From contig NC_092183.1 in assembly GCF_043641665.1 (NCBI RefSeq), positions 24,639,492-24,703,491 on the forward strand: a DNA stretch of 64,000 bases, read 5' to 3'. Position 1 is the first letter of the stretch. The number at the start of each line of letters is the position of its first letter. Origin of the DNA: Enoplosus armatus. Taxonomy: Eukaryota; Chordata; Actinopteri; Centrarchiformes; Enoplosidae. Below, in pieces: positions 38,555 to 53,659 of this stretch. The notes beneath the pieces were generated by a model. The model was not told the origin of the DNA and ran no database searches. It was given only the letters and a program-made list of their open reading frames with translations. Position numbers and translations under genes: made by a program.

Positions 38555-40901
38555 CAGAATTCTAGAACAGCATCAGAATTCTAGAATTTTGACAGAATTC
38601 TATAATGACCTCAGAATTCTAGAATGTCGACAGAATTCGAGAATGAGATAAGAATTCTAGAATGACCTCATAATTCTAGAATGTTGAGAAAATTCTAGAA
38701 TGATGACAGAATTCTAAAATGACCTCAGATTTCGAGAATGTCATCAGAATTCTAGAATTACATCAGAATTCTAGAACAACATCAGAATTCTGGAATGTCG
38801 AAAGAATTCTAGAATGACCTCAGAATTCTAGAATGTGGAAAGAATTCTAAAATGACCTCAGAATTCTAGAATATCATCAGAATTCTAGAACGACATCAGA
38901 ATTCTGGAATGTCGAAAGAATTCTAGAATGACATCAGAATTCTGTAACAAAGTCAAAATTCTAGAATGTCAACATAATTCTAGAATGACATCAGAATTCT
39001 AGAACAGCGTCAGAATTCTAGAATGTTGACAGAATTCTAGAATGACCTCAGAATTCTAGAATGTCATAAGAATTCTAGAATGACATAAGAATTCTAGAAT
39101 GACCTCGGAATTCTAGAATGTTGACAAAATTCTAGAATGTCGACAGAATTCTAAAATGACCTCAGAATTCCAGAATGTCATCAGAATTCTAGAATGACCT
39201 CAGAATTCTAGAACAAAATCAGAATTCTGGAATGTCAATAGAATTCTAAAATGACCTCAGAATTCTAGAATGTCATCAGAATTCTAGAATCACCTCAGAA
39301 TTCTAGAACAACATCAGAATTCTGGAATGTCGAAAGAATTCTAGAATGACATCAGACTTCTAGAACAAAGCCAAAATTCTAGAATGTCGACATAATTCTG
39401 GAATGACATCAGAATTCTAGAATGTCATCAGAATTCTAGAACAACATCAAAATTCTGGAATGTCGATAGAATTCTGGAATTCCGATAAAATTCTACAATG
39501 ACATCAGAATTCTGGAATGTCGATAGAATTCTGGAATGTCGATAGAATTCTAGAATGACATCAGAATTGTAGAATGTTGACAGAATTCTAGAATGTCATC
39601 AGTATTCTAGAATGTCGACAGAATTCTAGAATGACCTCAGAATTCTAGAATGTCGACAGAATTCTAGAATGACATAAGAATTCTAGAATGACATCAGAAT
39701 TCTAGAATGACCTCAGAATTCTAGAATGTCGACAGAATTCTAGAATGACATAAGAATTCTAGAATGACCTCAGAATTCTAGAATGTTGAGAAAATTCTAG
39801 AATGTCGACAGAATTCTAAAATGACCTCAGAATTCTAGAATGTCGACAGAATTCTAGAACAACATCAGAATTCTGGAATGTCGATAGAATTCTGAAATGT
39901 CGATAGAATTCTAGAATGACATCAGAGTTGTAGAATGTTGACAGAATTGTAGAACAGCGTCATAATTCTAGAATGTTGACAGATATCTTGAATGACATCA
40001 GAATGTAGAACAGAGTCAGAATCCTAGAATGACATCCGAATTGTAGAATGTTGACAGAATTCTAGAATGTCAACAGAATTCTAGAATGACATCAGAATTC
40101 TAGAACAGCGTCAGAATTATAGAATGTTGACAGAATTCTAGAATGACCTCAGAATTCTAGAATGTCGACAGAACTCTAGAATGACATAAGAATTCTAGAA
40201 TGACCTCAGAATTCTAGAACAAAATCAGAATTCTGGAATGTCGATAGAATTCTAAAAGGACCTCAGAATTCTAGAATGTCATCAGAATTCTCGAATGACC
40301 TCAGAATTCTAGAATATCAACAGAATTCTAGGATGACATGAGAATTCTAGAATGACCTCAGAATTCTAGAATGTTGACAAAATTCTAGAATGTCGACAGA
40401 ATTCTAAAATGACCTCAGAATTCTAGAATGTCATCAGAATTCAAGAACAACATCAGAATTCTGGAATGTCGATAGAATTCTAGAATGACATCAGAATTGT
40501 AGAATGTTGACACAATTCTAGCATGTCATCAGAATTCCAGAATGACATAAGAATTCTAGAATGACCTCAGAATTCTAGAATGTTGAGAAAATTCTAGAAT
40601 GTCGACAGAATTCTAAAATGACCTCAGAATTCCAGAATGTCATCAGAATTCTAGAATGACCTCAGAATTCTAGAACAACATCAGAATTCTGGGATGTCGA
40701 AAGAATTCTAGAATGACATCAGACTTCTAGAACAAAGCCAAAATTCTAGAATGTCGACATAATTCTGGAATGACATCAGAATTCTAGAATGTCATCAGAC
40801 TTCTAGAACAACATCAGAATTCTGGAATGTCAATGGAATTCTGGAATGTCGATAGAATTCTAGAATGACATCAGAATTGTAGAATGTTGACAGAATTCTA
40901 G

Positions 40902-43900
40902 AATGTCATCAGAATTCTAGAATGTCGACAGAATTCTAAAATGACCTCAGAATTCTAGAATGTCATCAGAATTCTAGAACAACATCAGAATTCTGGAATG
41001 TCAATGGAATTCTGGAATGTCGATAGAATTCTAGAATGACATCAGAATTGTAGAATGTTGACAGAATTCTAGAATGTCATCAGAATTCTAGAATGTCGAC
41101 AGAATTCTAAAATGACCTCAGAATTCTAGAATGTCATCAGAATTCTAGAACAAAGCCAAAATTCTAGAATGTTGACATAATTCTAGAATGACATCAGAAT
41201 TCTAGAACAGCGTCAGAATTCTAGAATGTTGACAGAATTCTAGAATGACCTCAGAATTCTAGAATGTCGACAGAATTCTAGAATGACATAAGAATTCTAG
41301 AATGACATCAGAATTCTAGAATGACCTCAGAATTCTAGAATGTCGACAGAATTCTAGAATGACATAAGAATTCTAGAGTGACCTCAGAATTCTAGAATGT
41401 TGAGAAAATTCTAGAATGTCGACAGAATTCTAAAATGACCTCAGAATTCTAGAATGTCGACAGAATTCTAGAATGACATAAGAATTCTAGAATGACCTCA
41501 GAACTCTAGAACAACATCGGAATTCTAGAATGTTGACAGAATTCTAGTATGACCTCAGAATTCTAGAATGTCAACAGAAATCTAGAACAACATCAGAATT
41601 CTAGAATGTCATCAGAATTCTAGAATGTCATCAGAATTCTAGAATGACCTCAGAATTCTGGAATGTCTATAGAATTCTGGAATGTCGATAGAACTCTAGA
41701 ATGACATAAGAATTCTAGAATGTCGATAGAATTCTGAAATGTCGATAGAATTCTAGAATGACATCAGAGTTGTAGAATGTTGACAGAATTGTAGAACAGA
41801 GTCATAATTCTAGAATGTTGACAGATATCTAGAATGACATCAGAATGTAGAACAGAGTCAGAATCCTAGAATGACATCCCAATTCTAGGACAGCGTTAGA
41901 ATCCTAAAACAGCGTCAGAATTCTAGAATGACCTCAGAATTCGAGAATGTCATCAGAATTCTAAAATGACATCAGAATTGTAGAATGTCATCAGAATTCC
42001 AGAATGACATAAGAATTCTAGAATGACCTCAGAATTCTAGAATGTGGACAGAATTCTAAAATGACCTCAGAATTCCAGAATGTCATCAGAATTCTAGAAT
42101 GACATCGGAATTCTACAATGTCATCAGAATTCTGAAATGTCGATAGAATTCAAAAATGACCTCAGAATTCTAGAATGTCGTAAGAATTCTAGAATGACAT
42201 CAGAATTCTAGAACAGCGTCAGAATTCTAGAATGTTGACAGAATTCTAGAATGATCTCAGAATTCTAGAATGTCGACAGAACTCTAGAATGGCATAAGAA
42301 TTCTAGAACAGTGTCAGAATTCTAGAATGTTGACAGATTCTAGAATGACCTCAGAATTCTAGAATGTCATCAGAATTCTAGAATGACCTCAGAATTCTAG
42401 AACAAAATCAGAATTCTGGAATGTCGATAGAATTCTAAAATGACCTCAGAATTCTAGAATGTCATCAGAATTCTAGAATGACATCAGAATTCTAGAATGT
42501 CATCAGAATTCTAGAATGACATCAGAATTCTAGAACAACATCAGAATTCTGGAATGTCGATAGAATTCTGGAATGTCGATAGAATTCTCGAATGACATCA
42601 GAGGTGTAGAATGTTGACAGAATTGTAGAACAGCGTCTTAATTCTAGAATGTTGACAGATATCTAGAATGACATCACAGTGTAGAACAGAGTCAGAATCC
42701 TAGAATGACATCCGAAATCTAGGACAGCGTTAGAATCCTAAAACAGCGTCAGAATTCTAGAATGACCTCAGAATTCTAGAATGTCATCAGAATTCTAGAA
42801 CGACATCAGAATTCTGGAATGTCGAAAGAATTCTAGAATGACATCAGAATTCTGGAACAAAGTCAAAATTCTAGAATGTCAACATAATTGTAGAATGACA
42901 TCAGAATTCTCGAACAGCGTCAGAATTCTAGAATGTTGACAGAATTCTAGAATGACCTCAGAATCCTAGAACAGCGTCAGAATTCTAGAATGTTGACAAA
43001 ATTCTAGAATGTCGATAGAATTCTTAAATGACCTCAGAATTCCAGAATGTCATCAGAATTCTAGAATGACATAAGAATTCTAGAATGACCTCAGAATTCT
43101 AGAATGTCATCAGAATTCTAGAATGACATAAGAATTCTAGAACAACATCAGAATTCTGGAATGTCGATAGAATTCTAAAATGACCTCAGAATTCTAGAAT
43201 GTCATCAGAATTCTAGAATGACCTCAGAATTCTAGAACAACATCAGAATTCTGGAATGTCGTAAGAATTCTAGAATGACATCAGAATTCTAGAACAAAGC
43301 CAAAATTCTAGAATGACATAAGAATTCTAGAATGACCTCAGAATTCTAGAATGTCATCAGAATTCCAGAATGTCATCAGAATTCTAGAATGTCGACAGAA
43401 TTCTAAAATGACCTCAGAATTCTAGAATGTCATCAGAATTCCAGAATGTCATCAGAATTCTAGAATGTCGACAGAATTCTAAAATGACCTCAGAATTCCA
43501 GAATGTCATCAGAATTCTAGAATGACCTCAGAATTCTAGAACAACATCAGAATTCTGGAATGTCGATAGAATTCTGGAATGTTGACAGAATTCTAGAATG
43601 ACATCAGAGTTGTAGAATGTTGACAGAATTGTAGAACAGCGTCATAATTCTAGAATGTTGACAGAATTCTAGAATGACCTCAGAATTCTAGAATGTTGAG
43701 AAAATTCTAGAATGTCGACAGAATTCTAAAATGACCTCAGAATTCTACAATGTCATCAGAATTCTAGAATGACCTCAGAATTCTGGAATGTCGATAGAAT
43801 TCTGGAATGTCGATAGAATTCTAGAATGACATCAGAATTGTAGAATGTTGACAGAATTCTAGAATGTCGACAGAATTCTAGAATGACATCAGAATTCTAG

Positions 43901-44109
43901 AACAGCGTCAGAATTCTAGAATGTTGACAGAATTCTAGAATGACCTCAGAATTCTAGAATGTTGACAGAACTCTAGAATGACATAAGAATTCTAGAATGA
44001 CCTCAGAATTCTAGAACAACATCAGAATTCTGGAATGTCGATAGAATTCTGGAATGTTGACAGAATTCTAGAATGACATCAGAGTTGTAGAATGTTGACA
44101 GAATTGTAG
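40902..44109 (+). repeat. 3,208-bp tandem duplication, left copy
   Basis: Every landmark tested reappears exactly 3,208 bp later: TGTCTATAG context (41643/44851), CAGAGTTGTAG (41761/44969), AGAGGTGTAG (42601/45809), 43381/46589, 43601/46809 and 44041/47249. The only substitution I noticed is G at 43505 against A at 46713. Identity at the ends is lost near 40893 and 44110. Confidence 0.92.
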
Positions 44110-47100
44110 AATGTCATCAGAATTCTAGAATGTCGACAGAATTCTAAAATGACCTCAGAATTCTAGAATGTCATCAGAATTCTAGAACAACATCAGAATT
44201 CTGGAATGTCAATGGAATTCTGGAATGTCGATAGAATTCTAGAATGACATCAGAATTGTAGAATGTTGACAGAATTCTAGAATGTCATCAGAATTCTAGA
44301 ATGTCGACAGAATTCTAAAATGACCTCAGAATTCTAGAATGTCATCAGAATTCTAGAACAAAGCCAAAATTCTAGAATGTTGACATAATTCTAGAATGAC
44401 ATCAGAATTCTAGAACAGCGTCAGAATTCTAGAATGTTGACAGAATTCTAGAATGACCTCAGAATTCTAGAATGTCGACAGAATTCTAGAATGACATAAG
44501 AATTCTAGAATGACATCAGAATTCTAGAATGACCTCAGAATTCTAGAATGTCGACAGAATTCTAGAATGACATAAGAATTCTAGAGTGACCTCAGAATTC
44601 TAGAATGTTGAGAAAATTCTAGAATGTCGACAGAATTCTAAAATGACCTCAGAATTCTAGAATGTCGACAGAATTCTAGAATGACATAAGAATTCTAGAA
44701 TGACCTCAGAACTCTAGAACAACATCGGAATTCTAGAATGTTGACAGAATTCTAGTATGACCTCAGAATTCTAGAATGTCAACAGAAATCTAGAACAACA
44801 TCAGAATTCTAGAATGTCATCAGAATTCTAGAATGTCATCAGAATTCTAGAATGACCTCAGAATTCTGGAATGTCTATAGAATTCTGGAATGTCGATAGA
44901 ACTCTAGAATGACATAAGAATTCTAGAATGTCGATAGAATTCTGAAATGTCGATAGAATTCTAGAATGACATCAGAGTTGTAGAATGTTGACAGAATTGT
45001 AGAACAGAGTCATAATTCTAGAATGTTGACAGATATCTAGAATGACATCAGAATGTAGAACAGAGTCAGAATCCTAGAATGACATCCCAATTCTAGGACA
45101 GCGTTAGAATCCTAAAACAGCGTCAGAATTCTAGAATGACCTCAGAATTCGAGAATGTCATCAGAATTCTAAAATGACATCAGAATTGTAGAATGTCATC
45201 AGAATTCCAGAATGACATAAGAATTCTAGAATGACCTCAGAATTCTAGAATGTGGACAGAATTCTAAAATGACCTCAGAATTCCAGAATGTCATCAGAAT
45301 TCTAGAATGACATCGGAATTCTACAATGTCATCAGAATTCTGAAATGTCGATAGAATTCAAAAATGACCTCAGAATTCTAGAATGTCGTAAGAATTCTAG
45401 AATGACATCAGAATTCTAGAACAGCGTCAGAATTCTAGAATGTTGACAGAATTCTAGAATGATCTCAGAATTCTAGAATGTCGACAGAACTCTAGAATGG
45501 CATAAGAATTCTAGAACAGTGTCAGAATTCTAGAATGTTGACAGATTCTAGAATGACCTCAGAATTCTAGAATGTCATCAGAATTCTAGAATGACCTCAG
45601 AATTCTAGAACAAAATCAGAATTCTGGAATGTCGATAGAATTCTAAAATGACCTCAGAATTCTAGAATGTCATCAGAATTCTAGAATGACATCAGAATTC
45701 TAGAATGTCATCAGAATTCTAGAATGACATCAGAATTCTAGAACAACATCAGAATTCTGGAATGTCGATAGAATTCTGGAATGTCGATAGAATTCTCGAA
45801 TGACATCAGAGGTGTAGAATGTTGACAGAATTGTAGAACAGCGTCTTAATTCTAGAATGTTGACAGATATCTAGAATGACATCACAGTGTAGAACAGAGT
45901 CAGAATCCTAGAATGACATCCGAAATCTAGGACAGCGTTAGAATCCTAAAACAGCGTCAGAATTCTAGAATGACCTCAGAATTCTAGAATGTCATCAGAA
46001 TTCTAGAACGACATCAGAATTCTGGAATGTCGAAAGAATTCTAGAATGACATCAGAATTCTGGAACAAAGTCAAAATTCTAGAATGTCAACATAATTGTA
46101 GAATGACATCAGAATTCTCGAACAGCGTCAGAATTCTAGAATGTTGACAGAATTCTAGAATGACCTCAGAATCCTAGAACAGCGTCAGAATTCTAGAATG
46201 TTGACAAAATTCTAGAATGTCGATAGAATTCTTAAATGACCTCAGAATTCCAGAATGTCATCAGAATTCTAGAATGACATAAGAATTCTAGAATGACCTC
46301 AGAATTCTAGAATGTCATCAGAATTCTAGAATGACATAAGAATTCTAGAACAACATCAGAATTCTGGAATGTCGATAGAATTCTAAAATGACCTCAGAAT
46401 TCTAGAATGTCATCAGAATTCTAGAATGACCTCAGAATTCTAGAACAACATCAGAATTCTGGAATGTCGTAAGAATTCTAGAATGACATCAGAATTCTAG
46501 AACAAAGCCAAAATTCTAGAATGACATAAGAATTCTAGAATGACCTCAGAATTCTAGAATGTCATCAGAATTCCAGAATGTCATCAGAATTCTAGAATGT
46601 CGACAGAATTCTAAAATGACCTCAGAATTCTAGAATGTCATCAGAATTCCAGAATGTCATCAGAATTCTAGAATGTCGACAGAATTCTAAAATGACCTCA
46701 GAATTCCAGAATATCATCAGAATTCTAGAATGACCTCAGAATTCTAGAACAACATCAGAATTCTGGAATGTCGATAGAATTCTGGAATGTTGACAGAATT
46801 CTAGAATGACATCAGAGTTGTAGAATGTTGACAGAATTGTAGAACAGCGTCATAATTCTAGAATGTTGACAGAATTCTAGAATGACCTCAGAATTCTAGA
46901 ATGTTGAGAAAATTCTAGAATGTCGACAGAATTCTAAAATGACCTCAGAATTCTACAATGTCATCAGAATTCTAGAATGACCTCAGAATTCTGGAATGTC
47001 GATAGAATTCTGGAATGTCGATAGAATTCTAGAATGACATCAGAATTGTAGAATGTTGACAGAATTCTAGAATGTCGACAGAATTCTAGAATGACATCAG

Positions 47101-47317
47101 AATTCTAGAACAGCGTCAGAATTCTAGAATGTTGACAGAATTCTAGAATGACCTCAGAATTCTAGAATGTTGACAGAACTCTAGAATGACATAAGAATTC
47201 TAGAATGACCTCAGAATTCTAGAACAACATCAGAATTCTGGAATGTCGATAGAATTCTGGAATGTTGACAGAATTCTAGAATGACATCAGAGTTGTAGAA
47301 TGTTGACAGAATTGTAG
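44110..47317 (+). repeat. 3,208-bp tandem duplication, right copy
   Basis: Directly adjacent second copy of 40902-44109. The match ends near 47318, where this copy reads TTGTAGAACAGCG and the left one TTGTAGAATGTCATC. The near identity points to a very recent duplication or to an assembly error in a repetitive region. Confidence 0.92.
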
Positions 47318-50300
47318 AACAGCGTCATAATTCTAGAATGTTGACAGATATCTAGAATGACATCAGAGTGTAGAACAGAGTCAGAATCCTAGAATGACAT
47401 CCGAATTCTAGGACAGCGTTAGAATCCTAAAACAGCGTCAGAATTCTAGAATGACCTCAGAATTCTAGAATGTGGAAAGAATTCTAAAATGACCTCAGAA
47501 TTCTAGAATATCATCAGAATTCTAGAACGACATCAGAATTCGGGAATGTCGAAAGAATTCTAGAATGACATCAGAATTCTGTAACAAAGTCAAAATTCTA
47601 GAATGTCAACATAATTCTAGAATGACATCAGAATTCTAGAACAGCGTCAGAATTCTAGAATGTTGACAGAATTCTAGAATGACCTCAGAATTCTAGAATG
47701 TCATCAGAATTCTAGAATGACATAAGAATTCTAGAATGACCTCGGAATTCTAGAACAAAATCAGAATTCTGGAATTTCGATAAAATTCTATAATGACATC
47801 AGAATTCTTGAATGTCATCAGAATTCCAGAATGACATAAGAATTCTAGAATGACCTCAGAATTCTACAATGTGGACAGAATTCTAAAATGACCTCAGAAT
47901 TCTAGAATGTCATCAGAATTCTAGAACGACATCAGCATTCTGGAATGTCGAAAGAATTCTAGAATGACATCAGAATTCTAGAACAGCGTCAGAATTCTAG
48001 AATGTCATCAGACTTCTAGAACAACATCAGAATTCTGGAATGTCAATGGAATTCTGGAATGTCGATAGAATTCTAGAATGACATCAGAATTGTAGAATGT
48101 TGACAGAATTCTAGAATGTCATCAGAATTCTATAATGTCTACAGAATTCTAGAATGACATAAGAATTCTAGAACAACATCAGAATTCCGGAATGTCGATA
48201 GAATTCTGGAATGTCGATAGAATTCTAGAATGTCATCAGAATTCTAGAATGACATCAGAATTCTAGAATGACCTCAGGATTCTAGAACAACATCAGACTT
48301 CTGGAATGTCGAAAGAATTCTAGAATGACATCAGAATTCTCGAACAAAGCCTAAATTCTAGAATGTCGAAATAATTCTAGAATGACAACAGAATTCTAGA
48401 ACAGCGTCAGAATTCTAGAATTTTGACAGAATTCTAGAATGTCATCAGAATTCTAAAATGACATCAGAATTCTAGAACATCAGAATTCTGGAATGTCGAA
48501 AGAATTCTAGAATGACATCAGAATTCCATAACAAAGCCAAAATTCTAGAATGTCGACATAATTCTAGAATGACAACAGAATTCTAGAACAGCGTCAGAAT
48601 TCTAGAATTTTGACAGAATTCTATAATGACCACAGAATTCTAGAATGTTGACAAAATTCTAGAATGTCGACAGAATTCTAGAATGACATCAGAATTCTAG
48701 AACAGCGTCAGAATTCTAGAATGACCTCAGAATTCTAGAACAAAATCAGAATTCTGGAATGTCGATAGAATTCTAAAATGACCTCAGAATTCTAGAATGT
48801 TGAGAAAATTCTAGAATGTCGACAGAATTCTAAAATGACCTCAGAATTCAAGAATGTCATCAGAATTCTAGAATGACATCAGAATTCTAAAATGACATCA
48901 GAATTCTAGAATGACCTCAGAATTCTAGAATGTGGACAGAATTCTAAAATGACCTCAGAATTCTAGAATGTCATCAGAATTCTAGAACGACATCAGAATT
49001 CTGGAATGTCGAAAGAATTCTAGAATGACATCAGAATTCTGGAACAAAGTCAAAATTCTAGAATGTCAACATAATTCTAGAATCACATCAGAATTCTAGA
49101 ACAGCCTCAGAATTCTAGAATGTTGACAGAATTCTAGAATGACCTCAGAATTCTAGAATGTCATCAGAATCCTAGAATGACTTCCTAATTCTAGGACAGC
49201 GTTAGAATCCTAAAACAGTGTCAGAATTTTAGAATTACCTCAGAATGCTAGAATGTCATCAGAATTCTAAAATGACATCAGAATTCTAGAATGACCTCAG
49301 AATTCTGGAATGTCGATAGAATTCTGGAATGTCGATAGAATTCTAGAATGACATCAGAATTGTAGAATGTTGACAGAATTCTAGAATGTCGACAGAATTC
49401 TAGAATGACATCAGAATTCTAGAACAGCGTCAGAATTCTAGAATGTTTACAGAATTCTAGAATGACATCAGAGTGCAGAACAGAGTCAGAATCCTAGAAT
49501 GACATCCGAATTCTAGGACAGCGTTAGAATCCTAAAACAGCGTCAGAATTCTAGAATGACCTCAGAATTCTAGAATGTGGAAAGAATTCTAAAATGACCT
49601 CAGAATTCTAGAATATCATCAGAATTCTAGAACGACATCAGAATTCGGGAATGTCGAAAGAATTCTAGAATGTCGATAGAATTCTAGAATGACATCAGAA
49701 TTTTAGAATGTTGACAGAATTCTAGAATGTCATCAGAATTCTGGAATGTCGATAGAATTCTGGAATGTCGATAGAATTCTGGAATGTCGATAGAATTCTA
49801 GAATGACATCAGAATTCTGGAATGTCGAAAAAATTCTAGAATGACCTCAGAATTCTAGAATGTTGACAAAATTCTAGAATGTCGACAGAATTCTAGAATG
49901 ACCTCAGAATTCTAGAATGTCGACAGAATTCTAGAATGACATAAGAATTCTAGAATGACCTCAGAATTCTACAACAACATCAGAATTCTGGAATGTCGAT
50001 AGAATTCTGGAATGTCGATAGAATTCTAGAATGACATCAGACTTCTAGAACAAAGCCAAAATTCTAGAATGTCGACAGAATTCTAAAATGACCTCAGAAT
50101 TCTAGATTGTCATCAGAATTCTAGAACAAAATCAGAATTCTGGAATGTCGATAGAATTCTGGAATGTCAATAGAATTCTAGAATGACATCAGAATTGTAG
50201 AATGTTGACAGAATTCTAGAATGTCATCAGAATTCTAAAATGACATCAGAATTCTAGAATGACATCAGAATTCCAGAACAAAGCCAAAATTCTAGAATGT

Positions 50301-50336
50301 CGACAGAATTCTAGAATGACAACAGAATTCTAGGAT

Positions 50337-51577
50337 GTCATCAGAATTCCAGAATGACATAATAATTCTAGAATGACCTCAGAATTCTACAATGTGGACA
50401 GAATTCTAAAATGACCTCAGAATTCTAGAATGTCATCAGAATTCTAGAATGACATCGGAATTCTAGAACAACATCAGAATTCTGGAATGTCGTAAAAATT
50501 CTAGAATGACATCAGAATTCTAGAACAAAGCCAAAATTCTAGAATGTCATCAGAATTCTAGAATGTCATCAGAATTCCAGAATGACATAAGAATTCTAGA
50601 ATGACCTCAGAATTCTAGAATGTGGACAGAATTCTAGAATGACCTCAGAATTCTAGAATGTGGACAGAATTCTAAAATGACCTCAGAATTCTAGAATGTC
50701 ATCAGAATTCTTGAACGACATCAGAATTCTGGAATGTCGAAAGAATTCTAGAATGACATCAGAATTCTGGAACAAAGTCAAAATTCTAGAATGTCAACAT
50801 AATTCTAAAATGACCTCAGAATTCTAGAATGTCATCAGAATTCTAGAATGACAATGACAGAATTCTAGAATGACCTCAGAATTCTAGAATGTCATCAGAA
50901 TTCTAGAATGACATAAGAATTCTAGAATGACCTCAGAATTCTAGAATGTCGACGGAATTCTAAAATGACTTCAGAATTCTAGAATGTCATCAGAATTCTC
51001 GAATGACCTCAGAATTCTAGAACAACATCAGAATTCTGGAATGTCGAAAGAATTCTAGAATGACATCAGACTTCTAGAACAAAGCCAAATTTCAAGAATG
51101 TCGACATAATTCTGGAATGACATCAGAATTCTAGAATGTCATCAGAATTCTAGAACAACATCAGAATTCTGGAATGTCGATAGAATTCTGGAATGTCGAT
51201 AGAATTCTAGAATGACATCAGAATTGTAGAATGTTGACAGAATTCTAGAATGTCATCAGTATTGTAGAATGTCGACAGAATTCTAAAATGACCTCAGAAT
51301 TCTAGAATGTCATGAGAATTCTAGAACAACATCAGAATTCTGGAATGTCGATAGAATTCTGGAATGTCGATAGAATTCTAGAATGACATCAGAATTGTAG
51401 AATGTTGACAGAATTCTAGAATGTCATCAGAATTCTAGAATGTCATCCGAATTCTAGAATGACATCAGAATTCTAGAATGACCTCAGAATTCTAGAACAA
51501 CATCAGAATTCTGGAATGTCGAAAGAATTCTAGAATGACATCAGAATTCTGGAACAAAGTCAAAATTCTAGAATGTT
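50337..51577 (+). repeat. 1.24-kb dispersed duplicate, right copy
   Basis: Partner of 16970-18210 (offset 33,367). It differs by a few substitutions, for example TGTCGTAAAAATTC here against TGTCGTAAGAATTC. Beyond 51577 it has a deletion of about three monomers compared with the left copy. Confidence 0.87.
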
Positions 51578-53659
51578 GACAGAATTCTAGAATGACATAA
51601 GAATTCGATAATGACCTCAGAATTCTAGAATGTTGACAAAATTCTAGAATGTCGACAGAATTGTAAAATGACCTCAGAATTCCAGAATGTCATCAGAATT
51701 CTAGAATGACCTCAGAATTCTAGAACAAAATCAGAATTCTGGAATGTCTATAGAATTCTAAAATGACATCAGAATTCTAGAATGTCATCAGAATTCTAGA
51801 ATGACCTCAGAATTCTAGAATATCATCAGAATTCTAGGATGACATGAGAATTCTAGAATGACCTCAGAATTCTAGAATGTTGACAAAATTCTAGAATGTC
51901 GACAGAATTCTAAAATGACCTCAGAATTCCAGAATGTCATCAGAATTCTAAAATGACCTCAGAATTCTAGAATGACATCAGAATTCTAGAACAAAGCCAA
52001 AATTCTAGAATGTCGTCATAATTCTGGAATGACATCAGAATTCTAGAATGTCATCAGAATTCTAGAACAACATCAGAATTCTGGAATGTCGATAGAATTC
52101 TGGATATTTGATAAAATTCTAAAATGACATCAGAATTCTAGGATGACATGAGAATTCTAGAATGACCTCAGAATTCTAGAATGTTGACAAAATTCTAGAA
52201 TGTCGACAGAATTCTAAAATGACCTCAGAATTCCAGAATGTCATCAGAATTCTAGAATGACCTCAGAATTCTAGAACAAAATCAGAATTCTGGAACCTCG
52301 ATAGAATTCTAAAATGACCTCAGAATTCTAGAATGACATCAGAATTCTAGAACAAAGCCAAAATTCTAGAATGTCGACATAATTCTGGAATGACATCAGA
52401 ATTCTAGAATGTCATCAGAATTCTAGAACAACATCAGAATTCTGGAATGTCGATAGAATTCTGGATATTTGATAAAATTCTAAAATGACATCAGAATTCT
52501 AGAATGTCATCAGAATTCCAGAATGACATAAGAATTCTAGAATGACCTCAGAATTCTACAATGTGGACAGAATTCTAAAATGACCTCAGAATTCTAGAAT
52601 GTCATCAGAATTCTAGAACGACATCAGCATTCTGGAATGTCATCAGAATTCCAGAATGACCTCAGAATTCTAGAACAAAATCAGAATTCTGGAATGTCTA
52701 TAGAATTCTAAAATGACCTCAGAATTCTAGAATGTCATCAGAATTATAGAATGACCTCAGAATTCGAGAACAACATCAGCATTCTGGAATGTCATCAGAA
52801 TTCCAGAATGACCTCAGAATTCTAGAACAAAATCAGAATTCTGGAATGTCTATAGAATTCTAAAATTACCTCAGAATTCTAGAATGTCATCAGAATTATA
52901 GAATGACCTCAGAATTCGAGAACAACATCAGAATTCTGGAATGTCGTAAGAATTCTAGAATGACATCAGAATTCTAGAACAAAGCCAAAATTCTAGAATG
53001 TCATCAGAATTCTAGAATGACATCAGAATTCTAGAACAGCGTCAGAATTCTAGAATGTTGACAGAATTCTAGAATGACCTCAGAATTCTAGAATGTCATC
53101 AGAATTCTAGGATGACATGAGAATTCTAGAATGACCTCAGAATACTAGAATGTTGACAAAATTCTAGAATGTCGACAGAATTCTTGAATGACCTCAGAAT
53201 TCTAGAATGTCATCAGAATTCTAGAATGACCTCAGAATTCTAGAACAACATCAGAATTCTGGAATGTAGAAAGAATTCTAGAATGACCTCAGAATTCTAG
53301 AATGTTGAGAAAATTCTAGAATGTCAACATAATTCTGGAATGACGTCAGAATTCTAGAATGTCATCAGAATTCTAGAACAGCGTCAGAATTCTAGAATGT
53401 TGACAGAATTCTAGAATGACCTCAGAATTCTAGAATGTTGAGAAAATTCTAGAATGTCGACATAATTCTGGAATGACGTCAGAATTCTAGAATGTCATCA
53501 GAATTCTAGAACAAGATCAGAATTCTGGAATGTCGATAGAATTCTAAAATGACATCAGAATTCTAGAATGACATCAGAATTCTAGAATGACATCAGAATT
53601 CTAGAACATCAGAATTCTGGAATGTCGAAAGAATTCTAGAATGACATCAGAATTCTAGA

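Larger units (their letters stand above)
38555..53659. repeat. 19-bp satellite array, block C
   Basis: 15.1 kb of the same satellite, same orientation. The first roughly 265 bp (38555-38820) match the right flank of L2 copy 3 (56432-56697), including the rare GAATGAGATAAG and GAATGATGACAG monomers. The block holds the 3,208-bp tandem duplication, seven of the twelve divergent EcoRV modules counted and the right copy of the 33.4-kb-offset duplicate. Two monomers near its right end have a perfect TGACGTCA octamer (53341 and 53474). No genes are seen. Confidence 0.97.
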
